This document shows positions 33,395 to 46,462 of a stretch of 64,000 bases of DNA, in pieces (the stretch's first letter is position 1; each line of letters opens with the position of its first letter). The notes under the pieces were generated by a model. The model saw nothing but the letters and a program-made list of their open reading frames with translations, was not told the origin of the DNA and ran no database searches. The DNA comes from Acipenser ruthenus. Its lineage: Eukaryota > Chordata > Actinopteri > Acipenseriformes > Acipenseridae. The stretch spans positions 12,184,264 to 12,248,263 of the forward strand of contig NC_081211.1 in assembly GCF_902713425.1 (NCBI RefSeq). Reading direction: 5' to 3'. Made by a program: the position numbers and the translations under genes.

Positions 33395-34434
33395 GCCTGT
33401 TTTTCTTCTGTTAGCAAAGTAGTTTTTCTAAAATATAAACTGAACTGATTTGCAAATTCAAAAAATAAATTCATTAACAAAATAGAAAATATTTCGACTA
33501 GACGTATGCTTTCAATTTCTTCAAAAAGTAGTCTCAAGCTCGTTGATTCAGTCGCTTTAAAATCCACCTCTATGTCCCGCTGCAGCAGCGCTGTGTGCTG
33601 TGGCTCGAGCTTGTTTGACGAGACAGGCAATGCAAAAATGATAAAACTTGCTTTTGTATCACACGACAAACTTAACGTATGCTTTAACGGCTTGGCTGTC
33701 TCAAGTTAGTTTGTATTGTTAATGTAACACCTCGTTTTTGCCCAGTCGTTGTATCACATGAATTGAGCTTGCCAGTTGGGGGTGACAGTCTGCCAATACA
33801 AGTTAAGACTATATTTGCAAGGATCATTTCTAGAGTGAAACATGTTTTGAAGGGATTGGTCTCGGTATCCCCCAGGAGGAGCGGGAGTCTTTTCTTCTCA
33901 GCAACGAGCTGACAATGAGTGTTGTTTTTGGGCACCTGCTCGCTGCTACTGATGACCACTCCAATCTTCAGTCGATGGATTGTTGAAGGAAGGGGACACA
34001 TTTTGAGTGCGTATCTCATACTGGTAGAAACGCGGAAAAAAGAAACCATCAAGCCTAAAATTGTTCAGTTGTTTAAATCAATAAGCACATTTCAAATGGA
34101 TCATTGCTAATGTTAAAACAATTTAAGAACACTTTAAGTAGGGCTTGACTAATATAAAAATATAGGCATGTTATTTGCACTACGCAGGACTAGATTGAGC
34201 TTAAAAAAAGGCATTACATCTGAAAATAACTTGTGTTTACCCCCACTTACAAGGAAAGCGTCAAACTTTGTATTCGTCCTCGTAACAGTGTTAGAAAATG
34301 TAAACAGCAGTTGGAGAATGCCGAAGTCGATCATCCTAGCATGTTAAACGAGGGCATTTCTCATGTAAGCCACATCCAGTAATAGATCGTTTGTACTGTT
34401 CTCAATGGTCCGCATCCCAGCCTGAGACCACGAT

Positions 34435-34976
34435 CCAATTGTAAAACTTTACAATGCATTAGTAAGACCTTACCTAGAATATTGTGATCAGTTCTGATCA
34501 CCTCTCTACAAAAAGGATATTGCTGCTCTAGAAAGAGTGCAAAGAAGAGCAACCAGAAATATCCCAGGTTTAAAAGGCATGGTGTATGCAGACAGGCTAA
34601 AAGAACTGAATCTATTCAGTCTTGAACAAAAAAGACTACACGGCGATCTGATTCAGACATTCAACATCCTAAAAGGTAGAGACAATGTCGACCCAGGGGA
34701 CTTCTTTTTTGACATGAAAAAAGAAACAAGGACCAGCGGTCACAAATGGAGATTACATAAAGGGGCATTCAAAACAGAAAATAGGAGGCACTTTTTTACA
34801 CAGAGAATTGTGAGGGTCTGGAACCAACTCCCCAGTAATGTTGAAGCTGACACCCTGGGATCCTTCAAGAAGCTGCTTGATGAGAGTCTGGGATCAATAA
34901 GCTACTAACTACCAAACGAGCAAGATGGGCTGAATGGCCTCCTCTTGTTTGGAAACTTTCTTATGTTCTTATGTTC
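34435..34976 (+). mobile_element. LINE 3' fragment, unit 8
   Basis: Val/His variant type with the altered tail stem, as in unit 5. Confidence 0.9.
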
Positions 34977-35392
34977 CTCTATCCTATTGTGCTTGTTAAG
35001 ACATAGCGTGAATCTTGAAAACGTCTTGTTTGTTTAACAAAGCCAGCAGTCACTTTATTGATCACCCTGTGGATTAAACGCTATTGGAACACAGATGATT
35101 GTGTTGAAGATGTTAATAGACTTTCAATGTACGCGTTGTAGAGCTAAGCGTTTGTTGAGGCAGTTCAAGCGCTGCACATTCAGGCAGCCGGTTGCAGTCT
35201 TTACCTGTTTCCTAGATGTTTGCCATTTGGTCTTACTCTGGAAGGAGTAGAACAAAAGCTAAACCATTTGTTGAGAACCGCATTTGGGAGAAAACTTAAG
35301 TGTTTCAAAATGCATTTGTAAAGTGCATTTGTCTATTAGGTTGTTTATGGTGTGACAAAAAGAATGCTATCTCGAAAACGCAGTCCTGTCAA

Positions 35393-35465
35393 GCCGAAAT
35401 AGCTCAGTTGGGAGAGCGTTAGACTGAAGATCTAAAGGTCCCTGGTTTGATCCCGGGTTTCGGCA
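35393..35465 (+). tRNA. tRNA-Phe(GAA), unit 8, C56 to T
   Basis: Same box B change as in unit 5, at 35448. Confidence 0.85.
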
Positions 35466-35600
35466 AGCACCAAGACATTTTGTTTTGTTTTATATTATTT
35501 TGAACTAAAAACAGAGCACATTTTTTTCTTCATTGTAATTGGAGGAAATAACAACGTACTAGTGCCATTTTCTAATGTGATTAAGAAATTCAAAAAGCAT

Positions 35601-35674
35601 CGTCCCTGGGTGGGCTTGAACCACCAACCTTCCGGTTAATAGCCGAACGCGCTAACCGATTGCGCCACAGAGAC
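35601..35674 (-). tRNA. tRNA-Asn-like gene with ATT anticodon, unit 8
   Basis: Second copy of the ATT variant; changed base at 35640. Confidence 0.88.
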
Positions 35675-36221
35675 CAACCTGCTCGACCGCTAAAGCATAC
35701 GGGAGTGATTAGCAAGGCGAGATGCTGCAGAACCTGATCGAGGGAGCAGAACTCAGCCGAACCTGAAACCACAGCTAACAAGAAAGCAACACGGGGCAGG
35801 AAAGTCTATGTAATCCATTATGGCAGCACAAAATACGTCATTTTGTTAGATAACACACTGGGGGTCCAACACAGCAGTGTGTGTAAATAGCTACAATGGA
35901 AACCAAATACTTACGGTTCAAATGAGAATCTTCATCAGATTTAAAGAACACATTTGACATACTTTACACTGCAAAGGAGGAAGGCAGGCAATGCAAATGA
36001 GGCGTGATCCATTGCTAAAAAAATACATGAAATCTCCCTTTGTGCTTCTCGGAAGACATACGACGGAGGGCGCACTTTTTCAGTTTGGGGAATGTTACAA
36101 ATTAGCAGACTGTGCTTTAAAATACATATAGGGCGGGCTTCTCTGTTACAAAGAATTGTCACACTTTGTATTTCTCTCCATGATCCATTGGGACAGAATA
36201 CGTAGATACATTAAAACTATT

Positions 36222-36256
36222 TGGAGAATGCGGGCATCGATCCCGCTACTTCTCGC
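36222..36256 (-). pseudogene. tRNA-Ala 3' remnant, unit 8
   Basis: Same as in unit 1. Confidence 0.8.
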
Positions 36257-36611
36257 TCCTTGTCTTGTGGCAGCGATTCTCATAGGCTACAATCGCTGCT
36301 TGATAAGAGCGATTCAGATTGTTCAATATTTTTTTTTTTTTTTATTGGCAATGTAGTTGCCATTTGCAAATTCAAAAATAAATTGAACAATCAAAAATGA
36401 TAATACTTGCTTTTGTATCACACGACAATCTTAAGGTATGCTTTAACGGCTAGGCTGTCTCAAGTTAGTTTGTATTGTTAATACCATACCTCTGTTTGAT
36501 CGCTATACAATCAATATGTTGTGTAGGCTAAACTGTATAAATAAATGCCCGGAAACATTGAAATCCAAACACGTTAAAAGATGAAATAGTGTGGAATAGA
36601 AACAAAGAACT

Positions 36612-36683
36612 TGATCTCGACGTGATTTGAACACGTAACCTTCTGATCTGGAGTCAGAGGCACTACCGTTGCGCCACGAAGTC
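36612..36683 (-). tRNA. tRNA-Trp(CCA), unit 8, acceptor mismatch
   Basis: Same C3-A70 mismatch as in unit 5. Confidence 0.85.
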
Positions 36684-36937
36684 CTGGGAATTTTTGTCCT
36701 TGTTATGGAATGCTAGAGTGCACAGCAAGCATGCCAAACGCATGGTAATGCCGACGCTCATACTAGGAAAACATTCAAGCGTCATGGGAAACAGCCGTCA
36801 ATAGGTGTTCATAGCCAGCAGGGCTATGAAGCTGTCGGAAGTGTGTTTGATTCTCAGCTTTAAAAGTAAAGAAAACATAAAACAATGCGATTTGCTTTTA
36901 TAATGTTCATTAAATGAAACGTAGGCATAAACACAGT

Positions 36938-37008
36938 TGTACTGGCTGGGAATCGTTTCGGTTCAAATTCTTGGAAAGCAGCTATGCTGAGCAATATATC
37001 ACCAACGG
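36938..37008 (-). pseudogene. tRNA-Gly(TCC) pseudogene, unit 8
   Basis: Same decayed sequence as in unit 1. Confidence 0.75.
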
Positions 37009-37306
37009 GGGAAAGCTGGCAGTACTGAGTGACACAGAAGAAGGATTCTCTCAGCGCGTCTCCTCTGAATGCGCACTGGCACAAAGAGGCTTTGCTCATC
37101 TAATGACGTGGCGGAATGCAATAATGTATTGGGTTAATTTATCAACAAAAGAAACATAAATAAAAGTGTATGTAATTATTTGTGAATAAACTGTCTTGCT
37201 TATACGATGGGAGACCAGGACCTTACACCCGCAATTTAATGATCGGCCAACCCCAGAGAGACTTTGTCTTGACCAGGGATTAATATAATTTAAAAACATG
37301 TGGCAA

Positions 37307-37379
37307 TGGTTCCACTGGGGATAGAACCCAGGGCCTTCTGCGTGTAAAGCAGACGTGATAATCACTACACTATGGAACC
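37307..37379 (-). tRNA. tRNA-Val(TAC), unit 8, paired T-stem
   Basis: Fully paired T-stem, as in unit 5. Confidence 0.87.
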
Positions 37380-37901
37380 TAGGCAGGACTGTGTCGGTGC
37401 TCCTACATTATTGTCTACATGCATCTCAAATAATTACAATGTCATTTATCAGACCCTTCGGCGTTGTCTTTAAAAATTATACTTCCCAGACCGAACGCAG
37501 GCTAACATTAAATCAATGAATCTTAAATATTTTCTATAGCGCCCCATATGCGATTCACAAAATCTACTTAAAAACAAGACAATATCTCATTGTAAGCCTG
37601 GTCGAACAAAAGAAGTCTTCAGTGTAATTTTAAACAAAGAGTGCTTTCCACGATTTACGATGCTTTAGAGAGACGGAATATTGGAATTGGCAGCCGAAAC
37701 TGGGGGATAAAACTGCCCGTGATCAAAGTGGGCAGAAAAGCTGCATACTTTCCATAAGGTATTTTGGAGAAAAGAAAACGGATCTCTCTGATTTGCAACG
37801 TTTCTATGGTTCGGCCCGGCCACTGCCGTGTGTCTGGTTAAAACGATGAGTTCAGTTTTTTTTTTTCCTTCCGCTTGGTAATTCAGTCTTGAGGCAACTG
37901 T

Positions 37902-37973
37902 AGCAGAGTGGCGCAGCGGAAGCGTGCTGGGCCCATAACCCAGAGGTCGATGGATCGAAACCATTCTCTGCTA
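37902..37973 (+). tRNA. Initiator tRNA-Met(CAT), unit 8
   Basis: T65 variant, as in unit 5. Confidence 0.94.
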
Positions 37974-39013
37974 GCCTGTTTTTCTTCTGTTAGCAAAGTA
38001 GTTTTTCTAAAATATAAACTGAACTGATTTGCAAATTCAAAAAATAAATTCATTAACAAAATAGAAAATATTTCGACTAGATGTATGTTTTCAATTTCTT
38101 CAAAAAGTAGTCTCAAGCTCGTTGATTCAGTCGCTTTAAAATCCACCTCTATGTCCCGCTGCAGCAGCGCTGTGTGCTGTGGCTCGAGCTTGTTTGACGA
38201 GACAGGCAATGCAAAAATGATAAAACTTGCTTTTGTATCACACGACAAACTTAACGTATGCTTTAACGGCTTGGCTGTCTCAAGTTAGTTTGTATTGTTA
38301 ATGTAACACCTCGTTTTTGCCCAGTCGTTGTATCACATGAATTGAGCTTGCTAGTTGGGGGTGACGGTCTGCCAATACAAGTTAAGACTATATTTGCAAG
38401 GATCATTTCTAGAGTGAAACATGTTTTGAAGGGATTGGTCTCGGTATCCCCCAGGAGGAGCGGGAGTCTTTTCTTCTCAGCAACGAGCTGACAATGAGTG
38501 TTGTTTTTGGGCACCTGCTCGCTGCTACTGATGACCACTCCAATCTTCAGTCGGTGGATTGTTGAAGGAAGGGGACACATTTTGAGTGCGTATCTCATAC
38601 TGGTAGAAACGCGGAAAAAAGAAACCATCAAGCCTAAAATTGTTCAGTTGTTTAAATCAATAAGCACATTTCAAATGGATCATTGCTAATGTTAAAACAA
38701 TTTAAGAACACTTTAAGTAGGGCTTGACTAATATAAAAATATAGGCATGTTATTTGCACTACGCAGGACTAGATTGAGCTTAAAAAAAGGCATTACATCT
38801 GAAAATAACTTGTGTTTACCCCCACTTACAAGGAAAGCGTCAAACTTTGTATTCGTCCTCGTAACAGTGTTAGAAAATGTAAACAGCAGTTGGAGAATGC
38901 CGAAGTCGATCATCCTAGCATGTTAAACGAGGGCATTTCTCATGTAAGCCACATCCAGTAATAGATCGTTTGTACTGTTCTCAATGGTCCGCATCCCAGC
39001 CTGAGACCACGAT

Positions 39014-39555
39014 CCAATTGTAAAACTTTACAATGCATTAGTAAGACCTTACCTAGAATATTGTGATCAGTTCTGATCACCTCTCTACAAAAAGGATATT
39101 GCTGCTCTAGAAAGAGTGCAAAGAAGAGCAACCAGAAATATCCCAGGTTTAAAAGGTATGTTGTATGCAGACAGGCTAAAAGAACTGAATCTATTCAGTC
39201 TTGAACAAAAAAGACTACGCGGCGATCTGATTCAGACATTCAACATCCTAAAAGGTAGAGACAATGTCGACCCAGGGGACTTCTTTTTTGACATGAAAAA
39301 AGAAACAAGGACCAGCGGTCACAAATGGAGATTACATAAAGGGGCATTCAAAACAGAAAATAGGAGGCACTTTTTTACACAGAGAATTGTGAGGGTCTGG
39401 AACCAACTCCCCAGTAATGTTGAAGCTGACACCCTGGGATCCTTCAAGAAGCTGCTTGATGAGAGTCTGGGATCAATAAGCTACTAACTACCAAACGAGC
39501 AAGATGGGCTGAATGGCCTCCTCTCGTTTGGAAACTTTCTTATGTTCTTATGTTC
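39014..39555 (+). mobile_element. LINE 3' fragment, unit 9
   Basis: Carries the silent GGT variant of unit 6. Confidence 0.9.
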
Positions 39556-39971
39556 CTCTATCCTATTGTGCTTGTTAAGACATAGCGTGAATCTTGAAAA
39601 CGTCTTGTTTGTTTAACAAAGCCAGCAGTCACTTTATTGATCACCCTGTGGATTAAACGCTATTGGAACACAGATGATTGTGTTGAAGATGTTAATAGAC
39701 TTTCAATGTACGCGTTGTAGAGCTAAGCGTTTGTTGAGGCAGTTCAAGCGCTGCACATTCAGGCAGCCGGTTGCAGTCTTTACCTGTTTCCTAGATGTTT
39801 GCCATTTGGTCTTACTCTGGAAGGAGTAGAACAAAAGCTAAACCATTTGTTGAGAACCGCATTTGGGAGAAAACTTAAGTGTTTCAAAATGCATTTGTAA
39901 AGTGCATTTGTCTATTAGGTTGTTTATGGTGTGACAAAAAGAATGCTATCTCGAAAACGCAGTCCTGTCAA

Positions 39972-40044
39972 GCCGAAATAGCTCAGTTGGGAGAGCGTTA
40001 GACTGAAGATCTAAAGGTCCCTGGTTCGGTCCCGGGTTTCGGCA
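39972..40044 (+). tRNA. tRNA-Phe(GAA), unit 9, A58 to G
   Basis: Same T-loop change as in unit 6, at 40029. Confidence 0.86.
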
Positions 40045-40179
40045 AGCACCAAGACATTTTGTTTTGTTTTATATTATTTTGAACTAAAAACAGAGCACAT
40101 TTTTTTCTTCATTGTAATTGGAGGAAATAACAACGTACTAGTGCCATTTTCTAATGTGATTAAGAAATTCAAAAAGCAT

Positions 40180-40211
40180 CGTCCCTGGGTGGGCTTGAAC
40201 CACCAACCTTC

Positions 40212-40247
<36 letters not shown>

Positions 40248-40253
40248 AGCGAC
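40180..40253 (-). tRNA. tRNA-Asn(GTT), unit 9, acceptor change
   Basis: Same position-4 change as in unit 6. Confidence 0.88.
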
Positions 40254-40800
40254 CAACCTGCTCGACCGCTAAAGCATACGGGAGTGATTAGCAAGGCGAG
40301 ATGCTGCAGAACCTGATCGAGGGAGCAGAACTCAGCCGAACCTGAAACCACAGCTAACAAGAAAGCAACACGGGGCAGGAAAGTCTATGTAATCCATTAT
40401 GGCAGCACAACATACGTCATTTTGTTAGATAACACACTGGGGGTCCAACACAGCAGTGTGTGTAAATAGCTACAATGGAAACCAAATACTTACGGTTCAA
40501 ATGAGAATCTTCATCAGATTTTAAGAACACATTTGACATACTTTACACTGCAAAGGAGGAAGGCAGGCAATGCAAATGAGGCGTGATCCATTGCTAAAAA
40601 AATACATGAAATCTCCCTTTGTGCTTCTCGGAAGACATACGACGGAGGGCGCACTTTTTCAGTTTGGGGAATGTTACAAATTAGCAGACTGTGCTTTAAA
40701 ATACATATAGGGCGGGCTTCTCTGTTACAAAGAATTGTCACACTTTGTATTTCTCTCCATGATCCATTGGGACAGAATACGTAGATACATTAAAACTATT

Positions 40801-40835
40801 TGGAGAATGCGGGCATCGATCCCGCTACTTCTCGC
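40801..40835 (-). pseudogene. tRNA-Ala 3' remnant, unit 9
   Basis: Same as in unit 1. Confidence 0.8.
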
Positions 40836-41189
40836 TCCTTGTCTTGTGGCAGCGATTTTCATAGGCTACAATCGCTGCTTGATAAGAGCGATTCAGATTG
40901 TTCAATATTTTTTTTTTTTTTATTGGCAATGTAGTTGCCATTTGCAAATTCAAAAATAAATTGAACAATCAAAAATGATAATACTTGCTTTTGTATCACA
41001 CGACAATCTTAAGGTATGCTTTAACGGCTAGGCTGTCTCAAGTTAGTTTGTATTGTTAATACCATACCTCTGTTTGATCGCTATACAATCAATATGTTGT
41101 GTAGGCTAAACTGTATAAATAAACGCCCGGAAACATTCAAATCCAAACACGTTAAAAGATGAAATAGTGTGGAATAGAAACAAAGAACT

Positions 41190-41261
41190 TGACCTCGACG
41201 TGATTTGAACACGTAACCTTCTGATCTGGAGTCAGAGGCGCTACCGTTGCGCCACGAAGTC
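41190..41261 (-). tRNA. tRNA-Trp(CCA), unit 9
   Basis: Consensus sequence. Confidence 0.95.
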
Positions 41262-41515
41262 CTGGGATTTTTTGTCCTTGTTATGGAATGCTAGAGTGCA
41301 CAGCAAGCATGCCAAACGCATGGTAATGCCGACGCTCATACTAGGAAAACATTCAAGCGTCATGGCAAACAGCCGTCAATAGGTGTTCGTAGCCAGCAGG
41401 GCTATGAAGCTGTCGGAAGTGTGTTTGATTCTCAGCTTTAAAAGTAAAGAAAACATAAAACAATGCGATTTGCTTTTATAATGTTCATTAATTGAAACGT
41501 AGGCATAAACACAGT

Positions 41516-41586
41516 TGTACTGGCTGGGAATCGTTTCGGTTCAAATTCTTGGAAAGCAGCTATGCTGAGCAATAGATCACCAACGG
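41516..41586 (-). pseudogene. tRNA-Gly(TCC) pseudogene, unit 9
   Basis: Carries the D-arm change of unit 6. Confidence 0.75.
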
Positions 41587-41884
41587 GGGAAAGCTGGCAG
41601 TACTGAGTGACACAGAAGAAGGATTCTCTCAGCGCGTCTCCTCTGAATGCGCACTGGCACAAAGAGGCTTTGCTCATCTAATGACGTGGCGGAATGCAAT
41701 AATGTATTGGGTTAATTTATCAACAAAAGAAACATAAATAAAAGTGTATGTAATTATTTGTGAATAAACTGTCTTGCTTATACGATGGGAGACCAGGACC
41801 TTACACCCGCAATTTAATGATCGGCCAACCCCAGAGAGACTTTGTCTTGACCAGGGATTAATATAATTTAAAAACATGCAGCAA

Positions 41885-41957
41885 TGGTTCCACAGGGGAT
41901 AGAACCCAGGGCCTTCTGCGTGTAAAGCAGACGTGATAATCACTACACTATGGAACC
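41885..41957 (-). tRNA. tRNA-Val(TAC), unit 9, one T-stem mismatch
   Basis: Intermediate T-stem type, as in unit 6. Confidence 0.83.
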
Positions 41958-42478
41958 TAGGCAGGACTGTGTCGGTGCTCCTACATTATTGTCTACATGC
42001 ATCTCAAATAATTACAATGTCATTTATCAGACCCTTCGGCGTTGTCTTTAAAAATTAAACTTCCCAGACCGAACGCAGGCTAACATTAAATCAATGAATC
42101 TTAAATATTTTCTATAGCGCCCCATATGCGATTCACAAAATCTACTTAAAAACAAGACAATATCTCATTGTAAGCCTGGTCGAACAAAAGAAGTCTTCAG
42201 TGTAATTTTAAACAAAGAGTGCTTTCCACGATTTACGATGCTTTAGAGAGACGGAATATTGGAATTGGCAGCCGAAACTGGGGGATAAAACTGCCCGTGA
42301 TCAAAGTGGGCAGAAAAGCTGCATACTTTCCATAAGGTATTTTGGAGAAAAGAAAACGGATCTCTCTGATTTGCAACGTTTCTATGGTTCGGCCCGGCCA
42401 CTGCCGTGTGTCTGGTTAAAACGATGAGTTCAGTTTTTTTTTTTCTTCCGCTTGGTAATTCAGTCTTGAGGCAACTGT

Positions 42479-42550
42479 AGCAGAGTGGCGCAGCGGAAGC
42501 GTGCTGGGCCCATAACCCAGAGGTCGATGGATCGAAACCATCCTCTGCTA
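42479..42550 (+). tRNA. Initiator tRNA-Met(CAT), unit 9
   Basis: Consensus sequence. Confidence 0.97.
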
Positions 42551-43590
42551 GCCTGTTTTTCTTCTGTTAGCAAAGTAGTTTTTCTAAAATATAAACTGAA
42601 CTGATTTGCAAATTCAAAAAATAAATTCATTAACAAAATAGAAAATATTTCGACTAGATGTATGCTTTCAATTTCTTCAAAAAGTAGTCTCAAGCTCGTT
42701 GATTCAGTCGCTTTAAAATCCACCTCTATGTCCCGCTGCAGCAGCGCTGTGTGCTGTGGCTCGAGCTTGTTTGACGAGACAGGCAATGCAAAAATGATAA
42801 AACTTGCTTTTGTATCACACGACAAACTTAACGTATGCTTTAACGGCTTGGCTGTCTCAAGTTAGTTTGTATTGTTAATGTAACACCTCGTTTTTGCCCA
42901 GTCGTTGTATCACATGAATTGAGCTTGCTAGTTGGGGGTGACGGTCTGCCAATACAAGTTAAGACTATATTTGCAAGGATCATTTCTAGAGTGAAACATG
43001 TTTTGAAGGGATTGGTCTCGGTATCCCCCAGGAGGAGCGGGAGTCTTTTCTTCTCAGCAACGAGCTGACAATGAGTGTTGTTTTTGGGCACCTGCTCGCT
43101 GCTACTGATGACCACTCCAATCTTCAGTCGGTGGATTGTTGAAGGAAGGGGACACATTTTGAGTGCGTATCTCATACTGGTAGAAACGCGGAAAAAAGAA
43201 ACCATCAAGCCTAAAATTGTTCAGTTGTTTAAATCAATAAGCACATTTCAAATGGATCATTGCTAATGTTAAAACAATTTAAGAACACTTTAAGTAGGGC
43301 TTGACTAATATAAAAATATAGGCATGTTATTTGCACTACGCAGGACTAGATTGAGCTTAAAAAAAGGCATTACATCTGAAAATAACTTGTGTTTACCCCC
43401 ACTTACAAGGAAAGCGTCAAACTTTGTATTCGTCCTCGTAACAGTGTTAGAAAATGTAAACAGCAGTTGGAGAATGCCGAAGTCGATCATCCTAGCATGT
43501 TAAACGAGGGCATTTCTCATGTAAGCCACATCCAGTAATAGATCGTTTGTACTGTTCTCAATGGTCCGCATCCCAGCCTGAGACCACGAT

Positions 43591-44132
43591 CCAATTGTAA
43601 AACTTTACAATGCATTAGTAAGACCTTACCTAGAATATTGTGATCAGTTCTGATCACCTCTCTACAAAAAGGATATTGCTGCTCTAGAAAGAGTGCAAAG
43701 AAGAGCAACCAGAAATATCCCAGGTTTAAAAGGCATGTTGTATGCAGACAGGCTAAAAGAACTGAATCTATTCAGTCTTGAACAAAAAAGACTACGCTGC
43801 GATCTGATTCAGACATTCAACATCCTAAAAGGTAGAGACAATGTCGACCCAGGGGACTTCTTTTTTGACATGAAAAAAGAAACAAGGACCAGCGGTCACA
43901 AATGGAGATTACATAAAGGGGCATTCAAAACAGAAAATAGGAGGCACTTTTTTACACAGAGAATTGTGAGGGTCTGGAACCAACTCCCCAGTAATGTTGA
44001 AGCTGACACCCTGGGATCCTTCAAGAAGCTGCTTGATGAGAGTCTGGGATCAATAAGCTACTAACTACCAAACGAGCAAGATGGGCTGAATGGCCTCCTC
44101 TCGTTTGGAAACTTTCTTATGTTCTTATGTTC
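43591..44132 (+). mobile_element. LINE 3' fragment, unit 10
   Basis: Gly to Cys variant, as in unit 7. Confidence 0.9.
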
Positions 44133-44548
44133 CTCTATCCTATTGTGCTTGTTAAGACATAGCGTGAATCTTGAAAACGTCTTGTTTGTTTAACAAAGCC
44201 AGCAGTCACTTTATTGATCACCCTGTGGATTAAACGCTATTGGAACACAGATGATTGTGTTGAAGATGTTAATAGACTTTCAATGTACGCGTTGTAGAGC
44301 TAAGCGTTTGTTGAGGCAGTTCAAGCGCTGCACATTCAGGCAGCCGGTTGCAGTCTTTACCTGTTTCCTAGATGTTTGCCATTTGGTCTTACTCTGGAAG
44401 GAGTAGAACAAAAGCTAAACCATTTGTTGAGAACTGCATTTGGGAGAAAACTTAAGTGTTTCAAAATGCATTTGTAAAGTGCATTTGTCTATTAGGTTGT
44501 TTATGGTGTGACAAAAAGAATGCTATCTCGAAAACGCAGTCCTGTCAA

Positions 44549-44621
44549 GCCGAAATAGCTCAGTTGGGAGAGCGTTAGACTGAAGATCTAAAGGTCCCTG
44601 GTTCGATCCCGGGTTTCGGCA
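44549..44621 (+). tRNA. tRNA-Phe(GAA), unit 10
   Basis: Consensus sequence. Confidence 0.96.
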
Positions 44622-44756
44622 AGCACCAAGACATTTTGTTTTGTTTTATATTATTTTGAACTAAAAACAGAGCACATTTTTTTCTTCATTGTAATTGGAG
44701 GAAATAACAACGTACTAGTGCCATTTTCTAATGTGATTAAGAAATTCAAAAAGCAT

Positions 44757-44788
44757 CGTCCCTGGGTGGGCTTGAACCACCAACCTTC

Positions 44789-44824
<36 letters not shown>

Positions 44825-44830
44825 AGAGAC
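44757..44830 (-). tRNA. tRNA-Asn(GTT), unit 10
   Basis: Consensus sequence. Confidence 0.96.
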
Positions 44831-45377
44831 CAACCTGCTCGACCGCTAAAGCATACGGGAGTGATTAGCAAGGCGAGATGCTGCAGAACCTGATCGAGGG
44901 AGCAGAACTCAGCCGAACCTGAAACCACAGCTAACAAGAAAGCAACACGGGGCAGGAAAGTCTATGTAATCCATTATGGCAGCACAACATACGTCATTTT
45001 GTTAGATAACACACTGGGGGTCCAACACAGCAGTGTGTGTAAATAGCTACAATGGAAACCAAATACTTACGGTTCAAATGAGAATCTTCATCAGATTTAA
45101 AGAACACATTTGACATACTTTACACTGCAAAGGAGGAAGGCAGGCAATGCAAATGAGGCGTGATCCATTGCTAAAAAAATACATGAAATCTCCCTTTGTG
45201 CTTCTCGGAAGACATACGACGGAGGGCGCACTTTTTCAGTTTGGGGAATGTTACAAATTAGCAGACTGTGCTTTAAAATACATATAGGGCGGGCTTCTCT
45301 GTTACAAAGAATTGTCACACTTTGTATTTCTCTCCATGATCCATTGGGACAGAATACGTAGATACATTAAAACTATT

Positions 45378-45412
45378 TGGAGAATGCGGGCATCGATCCC
45401 GCTACTTCTCGC
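45378..45412 (-). pseudogene. tRNA-Ala 3' remnant, unit 10
   Basis: Same as in unit 1. Confidence 0.8.
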
Positions 45413-45767
45413 TCCTTGTCTTGTGGCAGCGATTCTCATAGGCTACAATCGCTGCTTGATAAGAGCGATTCAGATTGTTCAATATTTTTTTTTTTTTTTA
45501 TTGGCAATGTAGTTGCCATTTGCAAATTAAAAAATAAATTGAACAATCAAAAATGATAATACTTGCTTTTGTATCACACGACAATCTTAAGGTATGCTTT
45601 AACGGCTAGGCTGTCTCAAGTTAGTTTGTATTGTTAATACCATACCTCTGTTTGATCACTATACAATCAATATGTTGTGTAGGCTAAACTGTATAAATAA
45701 ACGCCCGGAAACATTGAAATCCAAACACGTTAAAAGATGAAATAGTGTGGAATAGAAACAAAGAACT

Positions 45768-45839
45768 TGACCTCGACGTGATTTGAACATGTAACCTTCT
45801 GATCTGGAGTCAGAGGCGCTACCGTTGCGCCACGAAGTC
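45768..45839 (-). tRNA. tRNA-Trp(CCA), unit 10, T-stem change
   Basis: The base at 45790 changes the T-stem 5' strand from ACGTG to ACATG, an A-C mismatch at 51-63. Private to this unit. Confidence 0.9.
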
Positions 45840-46093
45840 CTGGGAATTTTTGTCCTTGTTATGGAATGCTAGAGTGCACAGCAAGCATGCCAAACGCATG
45901 GTAATGCCGACGCTCATACTAGGAAAACATTCAAGCGTCATGGGAAACAGCCGTCAATAGGTGTTCGTAGCCAGCAGGGCTATGAAGCTGTCGGAAGTGT
46001 GTTTGATTCTCAGCTTTAAAAGTAAAGAAAACATAAAACAATGCGATTTGCTTTTATAATGTTCATTAATTGAAACGTAGGCATAAACACAGT

Positions 46094-46164
46094 TGTACTG
46101 GCTGGGAATCGTTTCGGTTCAAATTCTTGGAAAGCAGCTATGCTGAGCAATATATCACCAACGG
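46094..46164 (-). pseudogene. tRNA-Gly(TCC) pseudogene, unit 10
   Basis: Same decayed sequence as in unit 1. Confidence 0.75.
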
Positions 46165-46462
46165 GGGAAAGCTGGCAGTACTGAGTGACACAGAAGAAGG
46201 ATTCTCTCAGCGCGTCTCCTCTGAATGCGCACTGGCACAAATAGGCTTTGCTCATCTAATGACGTGGCGGAATGCAATAATGTATTGGGTTAATTTATCA
46301 ACAAAAGAAACATAAATAAAAGTGTATGTACTTATTTGTGAATAAACTGTCTTGCTTATACGATGGGAGAGCAGGACCTTACACCCGCAATTTAATGATC
46401 GGCCAACCCCAGAGAGACTTTGTCTTGACCAGGGATTAATATAATTTAAAAACATGCGGCAA

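Larger units (their letters stand above)
29415..33990. repeat. Array unit 7 (4576 bp), partner of unit 10
   Basis: From 31927 it instead matches unit 4, as expected at the junction of two tandem blocks. Confidence 0.95.
33991..38569. repeat. Array unit 8 (4579 bp), partner of unit 5
   Basis: Matches unit 5 at every diagnostic base I compared, including the Asn anticodon change. Confidence 0.95.
38570..43146. repeat. Array unit 9 (4577 bp), partner of unit 6
   Basis: Matches unit 6 at every diagnostic base compared. Confidence 0.95.
31927..45658. repeat. Three-unit higher-order block, copy B
   Basis: This is the second copy of the 13,732-bp block, directly adjacent to copy A. Identity carries on about 131 bp past the block, to 45789; the first difference is C at 32058 against T at 45790. 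The comparison was made at diagnostic variants, not base by base. Confidence 0.85.
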
